Below are positions 22,201 through 32,589 of a stretch of DNA of 64,000 nucleotides, one piece after another (within the stretch, counting starts at the first letter, position 1; each line of letters opens with the position of its first letter). The translations under genes were made by a program, and so were the position numbers. This DNA is from Callorhinus ursinus (lineage: Eukaryota; Chordata; Mammalia; Carnivora; Otariidae). Location of the stretch: the NCBI RefSeq assembly GCF_003265705.1, contig NW_020312785.1, positions 21,216,169-21,280,168 on the forward strand. Direction: 5' to 3'. The notes under the pieces are model-generated. The model worked only from the letters and a program-made list of their open reading frames with translations, was not told the DNA's origin and did not search any database.

Positions 22201-23299
22201 TGATGTCTCTTACTTTTAGTAAGGTTTTTTTTTTTTATTTTTAAAGATGATGCTGGAGTCAGATTTTGAAAGTGAATAATGCTCTTAAGAGGTCAGGATT
22301 AAAATGAAATTCCTTGAGGAATTCACCACTTTTGATGGAAACGATCTATTATTTGCCTTGTGTTGGCCTTAGAATTAATCATCATGTATTAGAAATAAAT
22401 TCACTAATTTTTCCAAAGAACTATTATGCTTCAGTAACTTATTCTTTTAGACATCTCAAAAATACTCAGGTAATAATGTCAAGGGCCCCTCAGGTACTTA
22501 GTAGAGCATAATTTCCCTATTTCTTTATTTTTTTGAATGCGTACTTTGTTGTAAAATATGAGTTTTGTTCAAAGATTTTTTTATTGATACTCTTAAGAAA
22601 AATTGTGAAATACTTGAAAATGGGCAAAGAAAAATAATATATTACTGAATGCCTGTTCCTCTTTCCAGATTATCCTCAACTTTCATTTTCCTTGAACTAC
22701 TTCAACTCTATGCTGTTAGATAACAATGCACATGATCTTGTCCTTAGACATGGACAATGTATGTCCCCTCAGATTGGAAAAAGTCAATTTTCTAACTATT
22801 TGTAAATTCATTTGCTCTGCTGAAAGACCTAAATACATATGGTACTTTGAATTCTCCCATGAGGCAGTAGTAACATCTTAGTGATCCTTTCATTAATTAA
22901 AGAGTTAAGTAAAATCTTTGACATGTGTTCATTTATATTTGTATAAGAATTTTGATATTAACTGTTCTTGGAAATATCCTTCATCACTACTGTCATTTGT
23001 GGTGAGATTTTCTTTAGTCCTAATAGAGGCAACCAACACATACTTGGTACAAATATCAAACATTCTGTATGTGGTATAGAAAATTCGAGGAGGAAAGTAT
23101 GTTACTATTTTTATATTTATATATGTATGTATATATAACATATGTTGTATGTGCATATAGTATATATATATATTGTAATCATATAAATATATTGGTATAT
23201 AGAAAATATTAAGAGTTTCTGGGAAAGGTGAGTCAGGAAGGGCAACAACACCTGTGTTCATATTTGAAGAGACTTGAAATCAAATAACATTTTAGGCAT
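22201..23299. other. Unassigned AT-rich sequence with TA/TG microsatellite
   Basis: A degenerate TATA/TGTA microsatellite lies at about 23105-23180. It produces the 110-codon minus-strand frame 22929-23261 (Tyr/Ile-rich), which is a low-complexity artefact. Nothing else is recognised. Confidence 0.5.
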
Positions 23300-23720
23300 A
23301 GGACTTTATTCTTGTACAAAGATGTGATAAATACAGAAGTGTGAAAAGGCATGGTATGCCTGTGGAATTAGTTCATGGTAGTTGTCTATTAAACTACATA
23401 AAGATATGGGGAAGAAAAGTGGTTAGTAATGAGCCTGGGAAAAGTAGCCTAAAGAAAGATTGAAAAGATCTTACTTATTAGATAATTTAGAATTTATTCT
23501 CTATGCAATGCAGAGCCATTCAAGAGGTGACATGATCAAATTTGATTTTTTTAATGAATCAAGTGACCAATGGATTAAATGATGCAATATTAGAGTCAAA
23601 AAGAGGCAGTATGGGCTAGAATTTAGAGTTGGTCAAGTTGATGGGACACTGTTTGGCCAAGACCAGTAGTACTGAGATAGAGCAGTGAGGAACAGCATGA
23701 ACCATTAGGATGAAAAATAT
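23300..23720 (-). repeat. L2 fragment, antisense
   Basis: 'gcagagccattcaagaggtg' then 'acatgatcaaatttgatttt' is a very recognisable reversed L2 segment (consensus-like 'gagccattgga ... agtgacatgatctga'). 'gagatagagcagtgaggaac' continues the pattern. Confidence 0.6.
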
Positions 23721-25479
23721 GGATATTTGTGTACTACAGAAATGAAAAATAAGGAACTTTATCTTCTACTCTATGTAAATTTTGGATATGATAATTACCC
23801 CCAATCAAACACAGTAAAATTGGGCTAGCTACTTCATATTTTTATCTGCCAACAAAATAATAGTGGATGACGTTTGAAAGTCACATTGAAAGCATCAAAA
23901 TAAACAACTTTTTAAAAAAACCTAATGTATTTGTTCCCTAAATAAATTTCAGAATATTTTAAAAATCACAGATTTTGGGAATCTTGCACTTTATCATTTT
24001 CTAAGTGAGTTGCATTGTGAGTAAGGTATCTAAACTTCTACAGTACTCATGAAGAAATGCTTAAAAATCAATGGATTTCCTAGTTATCTGAACAATAATA
24101 TGCAAACAGTATTTTAAAATTATTGAGCCATAGTTGGTATCATTTTGGTGCCTAAAACTAGGCACAAATTTCAAAAAGTTTTAGGGCATATTGGCTTAAA
24201 AAAACTTAAAATAAGTTACATTGTGCTTTGATTAGTAATTAAGAAAATTAGGGACTCAAATCAATACCAAATTTATTTTCAGCCTGATTAGGAGCTTCCT
24301 TTTGTGTGCTATATTTAAATATAGTTAATAAATATAAATACTGTTTTGATTGAAAATTCCTACCTACATTCTAATATCTACTTTTTTCATTTCAAGAAAA
24401 GGGCAAATGGAAGAATTTGGTGTATTTTCAGTAGACAGTATGATTAATATCATAATCACGTGTTTATAAAGTCCCTAATTATGCATATTTTGCAAAGACC
24501 TGCCTAAACCTGTTCTTTCCCCTGTAGGATTCAGGAGTCTTATTTATGACATTCAGGGTTAGCCCCAGATGAATTATCACAGTTGTTAGATTGAGTATTT
24601 GCGTATAATGTAAAGTTTTATTAATACCTTCCCTTGAACCTTCAAAATAAATTCTCTGCTCAACACTCTGAATTAGTCTTCTGAGCACTTGCTGAAAAGA
24701 AAATTAACTCAGGGAAGTTAAAGCATTTTACTCAACTTCATCTAATAAGTGGAAAAGAAAAAAACTCATTTACGTCTCCTGAAATCAACCTGAGTGCCTC
24801 TTCTAATTCTCTATCCAAAGTTACTTGCTTGCTAGTTCTGTACCTACTCTTGCTAAACTCCAACACTCAGGGACACCAACAGTTTTTGCCCTTCTCTGAG
24901 TTGCCTCATGAGCCATAATTACCTCTGTAATTTCTCCCCCTCTATAAAAATTGCCATTCATTTGGCAAGGATGACTTGAATCTTCAAACTGCTGACTTAG
25001 ATTTCACTTCTAATTAAATATATAGGGTGAATAGCTAACAGTCTCTGTTACTCTTTAGAGGGTGTCTGATTTAAATAAAAATGTCTTGTTCAGCTAACAT
25101 AAGCTTGGAATTTTAAATAGAATTTTAGATAATAGATGATGGTATTTCATGACAAAAAGAAACCTTCCTTTTAGGGATGTGACCTACTGTTTTAGGATCA
25201 AAAATTTAACTTTTAGTGATGATATGTAAGAAAAAGAGCTGCCAAAATGAAAAATGATTTTGTGAACAAATGATTAGGGAAAAAATATACATTTTGCTAG
25301 TTTATTTACTCTGTACTTAACTCTGATTCATTAACATCAGGTTTCTGCCACCTAAGGTTTCCCCTGTCCATTCGGTGCCTTGCTTTTATTTCTCTGCAGT
25401 CTTCTCCATTAGGCTAAAATATCCCTCTGTTCTTTGAAATCACCTCCTCGAGTTTCACATGTCAGGCACCTTGGCACTC
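23721..25479. other. Unassigned AT-rich sequence
   Basis: About 1.75 kb with no confident repeat or gene. The minus-strand frame 24479-24688 has no domain. Confidence 0.45.
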
Positions 25480-25725
25480 ATTCATTACCCTTCTTCCCCC
25501 ATCGGGTGACTGTCTTGGGCTTGCTCACATCATGGTGTTCCTAAGATAGTCAAACTTTTTAAGCAGTATTTAGCTTCCAAGAGAGAGCTTCCCAACTGAT
25601 GATCTCTTCAGACCCATCTTTTAAGTTAAACAGTGTCTCTTCCACTGTTTCTATAGGTCGAAACAAATCACAAGATAGACACGGATTCACTCCTTGATAA
25701 AGGAGAGCCAAAGAATTTGTATCCT
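25480..25725 (-). repeat. MaLR-like LTR fragment, antisense
   Basis: 'catggtgttcctaagatagt', 'cttccaagagagagcttccc', 'tctataggtcgaaacaaatc' and 'gagagccaaagaatttgta' match the layout of the LTR at 3466-3855 in the same orientation. Diverged and partial. Confidence 0.5.
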
Positions 25726-27117
25726 TCTGTGATCTACCATAAAGGAGAATGTGGGGTAGGATTTCAGTAGATAAAATAGGATAGAAAGTTTTCTTAGAGA
25801 TTTTGGGTTGGCCATGGTATCCTTAAAACAAACAAAACCTAGGAAATTCAACAGGGCTTAGGAGTAGAGCTATCTAATTCCAGAGAAATAATCAGAATAA
25901 GACAGAAGAAAATTGGGAATAAGAAAAGAAAGGAAAAGCAAACTTTTAGGAGGAATGATCTAATATAATATTAAACTAGGTTTTTAATGAAGGTTAAGAT
26001 AGTTAGAAACACAAGGGTGAGGAAGGATACTTAAAGGATGAAACTATTTTACCAATATTATACTAGACTATACCTTTAGTGCTTCTGAACCTTCTATCAT
26101 TAAAAGAAGACTGAGAATGAATCAGTAGAAAACATTAGATGAGATAATTTTCAAAAAGATACTGCAATCTGTATTTTAAGGAAATCACAATGTTGATTCA
26201 CCTTCATACACTTTAAATAAGTCACTAAGATATTTCCTTAATTTTTGAAACAGTATTTTGCTTATAGTTTGTCTCTATCACAGTATTGGGCAAAAATATG
26301 GAAAAATGCACATAAAAGTAGAAAAACAGTCTTAGGGATGTAATGTCAAAAAAGGTATACTCTTTAAGTTTTGATGTTGTAGGCATATTTTATCAGGTTA
26401 TTAATTTGATCATGTGCTGAGGATGTATTAAGTCAGGGAATATAAAAAACATAGACTACCAATATTGGCCCCTTCATAAAATGGACTTATGTCACCTAAT
26501 TCATAGCTCTTTTACGACTAAATTCTGTCATCCTCAAATCCTGAAGATTCCCAAACTAACACATTCCTCTTCTCATTTTCTAGGCTCAGCTACTTGCACT
26601 TCCTCATCCCAATTATACTCTTCAGTCATCAGTGCAAATACTTCAATCATCCTGGCATTTTTTATTGATTTGGTTTAAAATTTAGGCTGGTAATTAATGC
26701 AGTCTTATTTTCCCTTTCCTTGACCAGGAGTGCCAAAATATTAACTTCTGACGATCTTTTTTTAGAGTCAATAATACACTTAATCCTAAAAAGATTAAAA
26801 GATTTGATAAACTTCAGACTCCATTCTAGTTTGTAAATTTTCTCACTTTCGTCTAGAAGAAAGCACCCCGACTTCTTAATATAGCCATTTATAAAACTAT
26901 GATAACTAGTAAATGTAAATTCTTTCTTCAAGTCATTTTAATTTAAGTTGTTAATGAGAAATTAATAGGGTATCATTCATTCAACAAATCCTCATTAATG
27001 GTCTATAATACAAATAGTGGGGGCTGTGCATTCTACAAAGACAAGAAAGTGCCAAATTCAAGTCAGATATTTCAGTGGCCTCTCAAAATTTTAGTATATT
27101 TTAAAGCAAAACTAGTG
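25726..27117. other. Unassigned AT-rich sequence
   Basis: No recognised feature. The minus-strand frame 26662-26931 (89 codons, Lys/Phe-rich) is consistent with chance in AT-rich DNA. Confidence 0.45.
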
Positions 27118-27322
27118 GCACCTGGGTGGTTTAGTTGATAAAATGTCTGCCTTCAGCTCAGGTCACGATCCCAGTCATGATCCCAGGGTCGTGGGATAGA
27201 GCCCTGAGTGGAGCTCCCTGCTTGTGGGGAAACTGCTTCTCCCTCTGCCCCTCCTTCTGCTTGTGCTCTCTCTGTCTCTCTTTTTCTCTCATGAATAAAT
27301 AAAATCTTTTTAAAAAATAAGG
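27118..27322 (+). repeat. SINEC-type SINE with an internal 12-bp duplication
   Basis: Head 'ggcacctgggtggtttagtt', body 'aaactgcttctccctctgcc', tail 'tgaataaataaaatc' and A-runs. Its 'gtcatgatccca' block is doubled: GTCACGATCCCA at 27162-27173 and GTCATGATCCCA at 27174-27185, where other copies have one. Confidence 0.92.
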
Positions 27323-27339
27323 CAAAAGAAGTAGATTTT

Positions 27340-27717
27340 TTTAATTTAAATTAAATTAGCCATGGTATAGTACATCATTAGTTTTTGATATAATGTTCAA
27401 TGATTCATTAGCTGAGTATTATCACCCAGTGCTCATCATATCACATGCCCTTTTTAATGCCCATCACCCAGTTACCCCATCCCCCCACCTGTCTACCTTT
27501 CCACAACCCTCAGTTTGCTTTCCAGAGTCAAGAGTCTCATATGGTTTGTCTCCCTCTCTGATTTCTTCCCATTCAGTTCCCCCGCCACACCCCTATTGTC
27601 CTCTGCACTATTCCTTATGTTCCACATATGAGTGAAACCATATGATAATTGTGTTTCTCTGACTGACTTATTTCACTTAGTATAATACCCTCCAGTTCCA
27701 TCCATGTCAATGTAAAT
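27340..27717 (-). mobile_element. 5'-truncated L1 (carnivore type), antisense
   Basis: Reverse-complement order agrees with 62990-63340: 'ggatggaactggagggtatt', 'aaataagtcagtcagagaaa', 'tttcactcatatgtggaaca' and 'gatgagcactgggtgataat', ending in an A-rich tail seen here as T-runs at 27336-27342. A 14-bp duplication, AAGAAGTAGATTTT, flanks it (27326-27339 and 27718-27731). At 378 bp it contains only the end of the element and cannot move by itself. Plus-strand frame 27393-27635 is not a gene. Confidence 0.88.
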
Positions 27718-27839
27718 AAGAAGTAGATTTTATACCAAGGTCAATACCTTATGATATAGCCCATTGCCAAAAAATATTATTTTAAGGTATTACTTTACTA
27801 ACACATTGAATTAAATTATTTTCTTTCCTGCTCATTTAA

Positions 27840-28200
27840 GAAAGAAGAAGAAAGAAAACCTTTAATCTTTTAGAGCAGTTGTAGGTTCATAGCAAAATTG
27901 AGAGGAAGGCACAGAGATTTCCCATTTATCTCCTGCCTTCACATATGCATTACCTTCCCCATTACCAATATCCTCCACCAGAGTAGAACATTTGTTACAA
28001 TTGGTGAACCTACATTGGCACATCATTATCACCCAAAGTCCATGGTTTACATGAGGGTTTACCCTTGGTGTTGCATATCCTAAGGGCTTGAAAAAGGTAT
28101 AGAGGCATGTAGCCATCATTATGGTATCAAACAGAATGTTGTCCAAAAACTCTTCTGTGCTTTACCAGTTCATCACCCCAACTTTCCCGGCCCATTGTAA
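27840..28200 (-). repeat. Ancient L1 (L1M-type) 3' end, antisense
   Basis: 'gtaggttcatagcaaaattg', 'ggtgaacctacattggcaca', 'tcattatcacccaaagtcca' and 'gagggtttacccttggtgtt' are the reverse of the block at 5645-6296. The minus-strand frame 27862-28146 shares residues with the frame at 6030-6263 because both read the same 3' untranslated region. Confidence 0.72.
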
Positions 28201-28800
28201 TTTCTTAAATCTAAAACTGAATTTAAACTTATTGTTTGAAATAGAATCTCAGAATATCATTTTTCCCCAAATTTGTAATTTCAAATAGCTAAAACTACAT
28301 AGGTACAAGATATATATACTCTAAGATTTCTTTGTCCAATTTCAAAATTCTATGATTATGGAAAATATGAATTGAGTACAAATTAGATGTTTCTTCTAAC
28401 CTTGAAAATGTGCTTAAAATTGTCTAAATGTAGAGGTAAAATACATTTGTCCAAAGTAACAGTTTGAATTATTATTCACACTAACAGTTTGAATGTAAAC
28501 TCCTAAAATAAATAGCTCATCCTGAATGTGAAAGCTTTTTTTTTTTAATTCAGAAACCTTGAGATTCCTTTAAAAATACTTACTCTTAAGAAATTCAGTG
28601 ACAACGACCAAAATAAATTTTTCTACTTGTAAAATAGGTCTGAAAATCTGGTTAGTATCAGATGGGGACAAATAAGTGTCACTAATATTAAGGATATACT
28701 TGGAATAATTTCGGAATGATGGAGATTTTTCACATGTATACATTAATTTTGAATAAACAATGAAATTTTAGCATCACATAATTTTTCTGGGTCCTGAGAG

Positions 28801-28801
<1 letters not shown>

Positions 28802-28835
<34 letters not shown>
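28802..28835 (+). repeat. (TG)n microsatellite
   Basis: Seventeen uninterrupted TG units. Likely length-variable between individuals and a Z-DNA-prone tract. Confidence 0.95.
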
Positions 28836-28836
<1 letters not shown>

Positions 28837-29661
28837 CCTTGATATCTTGAGGGTGGTGGTGAAGGGATGGGGGATATTATAGTTGGAATTGTCATGTATT
28901 TCTAAATACATTTTACTTACCTAAAAATCAAAGAAAGAGAACTATGTGTTCTCTATGGTTTCTTACAGTTATAATAAGTCTATGCAAAGTCTGAACCCGT
29001 TTTTTTAAAAAATCAACTGCTATGTATCTCCTATTCTCTCAAATTGGTTTACTATCTGAATCCTAACTCAGCCTAAACAAAGGAAACTATTTCTCTTGGT
29101 GATCTCTAATAAAAGACTAGCTTCCATTTGCTGTCTTCACGTCTCCTTTGCTTTTTACTTATTTTTATTCAGTCATTTTCTTCTCTCTGGAGGTGAACAA
29201 ACCACTTGCCCTAGGCCTTGATAACTTTTAAAAGCAATCTGGGCTTAAAAATCAATTTAATGACATGTTCCTATAGCATTAAGCTCCATTGCTTGCCCAC
29301 ATTTGGCCAAGTTGAATGAGAAGGTGATCTATTATAACATCTATAAAAATAAATCTACTTGCAGCAGTTAAAGCCCAGTAAAAGTCCAGAAGGCACCGCT
29401 CTCCATCGCAGGGCTAAACATTTGTGCATCACCCGACCCCACCGTCCCTGAGAGATGAAGGAGGCCTGGGAGTCAGTGTTCACCAGCACTGCTGTGAACA
29501 CTGTTTCCTTCTACATTCAGTGTACAGTATGGTAGTGAACAACTTCATTAGGATGTATCTGGAATGGTTTACAGGCTTGATTTCACACCATACAATCATC
29601 CTTTTCTCTTTCTGGAAGTTATATTTGGTGAAGGCAAAGGAAATCTGAGACTTGTGGTGGT

Positions 29662-29678
29662 GGGGGGGGGGGGGGGGG
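29662..29678 (+). repeat. G17 homopolymer
   Basis: Seventeen consecutive G residues after 'gtggtggt'. It can form a G-quadruplex, and its exact length is prone to sequencing error. Confidence 0.9.
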
Positions 29679-29906
29679 CGATTCTGAACTGTTAAAAACT
29701 GCCAGCACATCATGGGTTTGTGTGTCCTGGGCTCCATTCATCTTGCCGTTTTGCCATTAATGTGAAGAGCACTGAATAGAAGAGCTCAAGCTCAGGATAA
29801 CCGAATTACTGTTTCTTCAGCATTATGACCAATGTATCACTAGTCCTTCACTGACTGTTTTTCTAAGAAGACAGCCATGTTTGTCTTTTTAAAAACAGTA
29901 TTTGTG

Positions 29907-30107
29907 GGGTGCCTGGGTGGTTCAGTCATTAAGTATCTGCCTTCAGCCCAGGTCATGATCCCAGGGTGCTGGGATCAAGCCCTGCATCAGGCTCCCTGCT
30001 CCGCGGGAAGCCTGCTTCTCCCTCTCCCACTCCCCCTGCTTGTGTTCCTGCTATCACTATCTCTCTCTTTGTCAAATAAATAAATAAAATATTAAAAACA
30101 AACAAAC
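29907..30107 (+). repeat. SINEC-type SINE, young arctoid form
   Basis: Head 'gggtgcctgggtggttcagt', 'gtcatgatcccagggtgctg', 'ccgcgggaagcctgcttctc' and tail 'caaataaataaataaaat'. Flanking 14-bp direct repeats with one mismatch lie at 29893-29906 and 30108-30121. The 68-codon frame 29877-30083 is the usual SINE-derived frame. Confidence 0.93.
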
Positions 30108-30177
30108 AAACTGTATTTGTGCTTGATTTTGACTCTGCTTTTATATTCCTTGCGCCTGAAATAAATCTTACAATAGC

Positions 30178-30207
30178 AAATAAAATACTCTATTTTGTAA
30201 GAGTATT

Positions 30208-30213
<6 letters not shown>
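30178..30213. repeat. Perfect 13-bp inverted repeat, 10-nt loop
   Basis: AAATAAAATACTC (30178-30190) and GAGTATTTTATTT (30201-30213) are exact reverse complements around the loop TATTTTGTAA. The loop and the stem edges coincide with the left 12-bp direct repeat (30190-30201) that flanks the duplicated block. Confidence 0.85.
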
Positions 30214-30238
<25 letters not shown>

Positions 30239-30240
30239 TT
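30204..30240 (+). repeat. (TTTA)n microsatellite
   Basis: About eight TTTA/TATT units directly abut the left end of the duplicated 230-bp block. On the minus strand this reads as a (TAAA)n tail. Confidence 0.9.
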
Positions 30241-30465
30241 CAATTACTCTTAATATGAATCAAATGGAAGGATCACATAAATGTTTCTATATATAGTATA
30301 AAATTAAAAATTTAAACAAAATTATTCATAGGAATTATGTAGGCTAAAATGAAATAGAGATATAAATGTATCTGTTTTAAAGTCATTCACTTTCTCTACA
30401 TTCACATCAGGATTCGTATTTATTCTTTGGATCTTAGTTTTCACATTATGAAAGAATTAGGAGGT
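30236..30465. repeat. 230-bp direct duplication, copy A
   Basis: Aligns without gaps to 32015-32244 (offset 1,779 bp) with one difference: G at 30454 against A at 32233. It is flanked by 12-bp direct repeats CTATTTTGTAAG (30190-30201 and 30467-30478) and abuts a (TTTA)n tract, so it looks inserted. It does not match any repeat family I recognise and has no coding frame. Either it is a recent templated or retroposed copy, or it is an assembly error. Confidence 0.9.
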
Positions 30466-30488
30466 CCTATTTTGTAAGGACACTTTTT

Positions 30489-30505
30489 TGTGTGTGTGTG
30501 TGTGT
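30489..30505 (+). repeat. Short (TG)n tract
   Basis: About eight TG units just right of copy A. The plus-strand frame 30490-30798 starts in it and is not a gene. Confidence 0.85.
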
Positions 30506-30664
30506 CGGAATCAGCCTTATTAGTTTTTATTTTGTTTTTAATAATATCTATGATGTTTTCATTTTTAAAACTGTATTTTTTCTTGAATAATGGTGGAAAT
30601 AAACATTATTTTCAAGGAATGTACACATCTAGTCCAAAGATGAAAGGAATCTCTCCTACTTTGT

Positions 30665-30815
30665 TGCCTAATGTGGGATATTCAGACCAGCAGAATCAGC
30701 TCTACTTTAGAACTTGTTATATTTTAGAATCTCAGGCCCCACCCCAGACCTTCACTTTAACACATCCCCAGGTGATTCTTCTGCACATGAATATTTGAGA
30801 AGCACTGCTCTGACA
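30665..30815 (+). repeat. MER5-like hAT-Charlie element
   Basis: 'agaacttgttatattttaga', 'ctcaggccccaccccagacc', 'ccccaggtgattcttctgca' and 'tttgagaagcactgctctg' follow the 3' half and terminal inverted repeat of MER5-type non-autonomous DNA transposons. The 5' terminus is not clear. Confidence 0.7.
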
Positions 30816-32014
30816 ATTCTTTTGAATACACACATAATAACTTTTTTGATGCTGAGCTTTTATTTTTATCTCCAAACCCTGGCCTAGGTGGTTTTTAGAT
30901 TTTGTTTAAAGATATGGTCTATCCTTTTGATAATATGCTAACTAGACTCTATACAAAAAAAGTAAGGAATTTTTTTTGGTTTTTAAAGAATAACTTGTAT
31001 TTCTTTAAAGTATTAACTAAGAATCCTGCATAATGTCATGACTGTGTATGTAGCAATCTTGCCATGGTAAAAAGGACCTATGGTTGAGCTCAAATTCTCA
31101 AATATATCTGCATTTAAAAAAAAAAGTGTGGATGCGGAGAATATGTGAAATATCAGGTGCTAATTTTGTGAACAGCTATATCAGTCTAACAAAGGTTCTC
31201 CATAATATTTCCTGTTTCCTTTATAATAATTGAATTTATAAAGATTCAATTTATATACAAATGCAGAAGCACATATAAAGCAGCAATTGTTTAGGGGTTA
31301 TGACACCAAGAATGGTTCTATAAATAGACTACCTAGGGATCCTGTGAGGTCCTCCTCCAAGGTCAGCCTCAAGCCTGGAGCATTTCTCCTCATAGATTGT
31401 TAAATCTGAGGCACTTTCATCTTAGTTTTACTAAAAGAGACTTATAATAATTTTTAAATGGACATTATAGACATTTTTCTGGGAAGAAAATCCGTAATAC
31501 TTGAAGAAAAGTATAAACTAAATATATTTAATGTTGAGTTCCTATAAAAGGAATGATTTCATATTCATGAAAGATTGAATGTTTATTCTTATATCCTGAC
31601 ATTAGAGTAGCAAACCAGAATTTTATTTGTCCCTTCCATTTTTTTGCAGTATTTTAAGTAAGTTATATCCATGTCTTAGAAAATCTAGACTCCAGTCTAA
31701 ACCAGTTTACAAACTTCAATTAAACTTTGATGAAACTTCCAGATTTTAATGGTGAATTAGATAACTCACAATATCCATAAATGAATAAATGAATGTTGAA
31801 TTCACTTTTGGAAATTGAGAAATATCTGGCTATTTTTAAATATTTTAAATTAAATCTATTTTTTCTTTAAACTCAAATTACTAAATGACTCATTTAGTCG
31901 GTTTTGTATCAGTAAGTATCATCATTTCAAAAGCAGAACAAATGATGACAAAGAACATTTTACCTTATTTTGTAGATTATATAAATATCATAACATATAT
32001 TCATTTTCTTTAAC
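30816..32014. other. Unassigned AT-rich sequence between duplicated blocks
   Basis: About 1.2 kb with no recognised repeat or gene. Confidence 0.45.
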
Positions 32015-32244
32015 TTATTCAATTACTCTTAATATGAATCAAATGGAAGGATCACATAAATGTTTCTATATATAGTATAAAATTAAAAATTTAAACAAAA
32101 TTATTCATAGGAATTATGTAGGCTAAAATGAAATAGAGATATAAATGTATCTGTTTTAAAGTCATTCACTTTCTCTACATTCACATCAGGATTCGTATTT
32201 ATTCTTTGGATCTTAGTTTTCACATTATGAAAAAATTAGGAGGT
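32015..32244. repeat. 230-bp direct duplication, copy B (probable source)
   Basis: Matches 30236-30465 over 230 bp with one mismatch. It has no flanking direct repeat and no TTTA tract of its own: it is preceded by 'ttctttaac' and followed by 'attttaatatggg'. It therefore looks like the ancestral, resident copy. Confidence 0.9.
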
Positions 32245-32589
32245 ATTTTAATATGGGTTTCTAGAGGGCTTGTTTATAAAATTATACTTACGGAGACGTA
32301 AAGACTAGAAACATCTACCAAAGGTATTTCTGTGGTAACTTTCGGTTACTGGAATTAATGTAACTGACCCTTTGAAAGGAAGAGGAGTTATCCCAGCAGC
32401 ACTGGCGCCTCTTTGTGCTGAGATGTAAACAGCCTATATCTGTGCCAACATCTTGGGAGGCTCCAGCCTTAAGTAAGCTCATAGCTGGATGGCGTGGGCA
32501 CGGAGATTCTGTGAGATGCTGCCCAACGGTTGCCACACCTTTCTCTGACAGACCCAAAGAGCAAAGGATGACATTTTCAGGTTTCACTT

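Larger units (their letters stand above)
28201..29892. other. Unassigned sequence with simple repeats
   Basis: No gene. Holds a (GT)n tract and a G17 run, listed separately. The stretch 29090-29420 is repeat-free and complex and could be conserved, which I cannot test. Confidence 0.4.

Noticed and set aside
22929..23261. 110-codon Tyr/Ile-rich minus-strand frame
   Set aside because: Built on a TATA/TGTA microsatellite.
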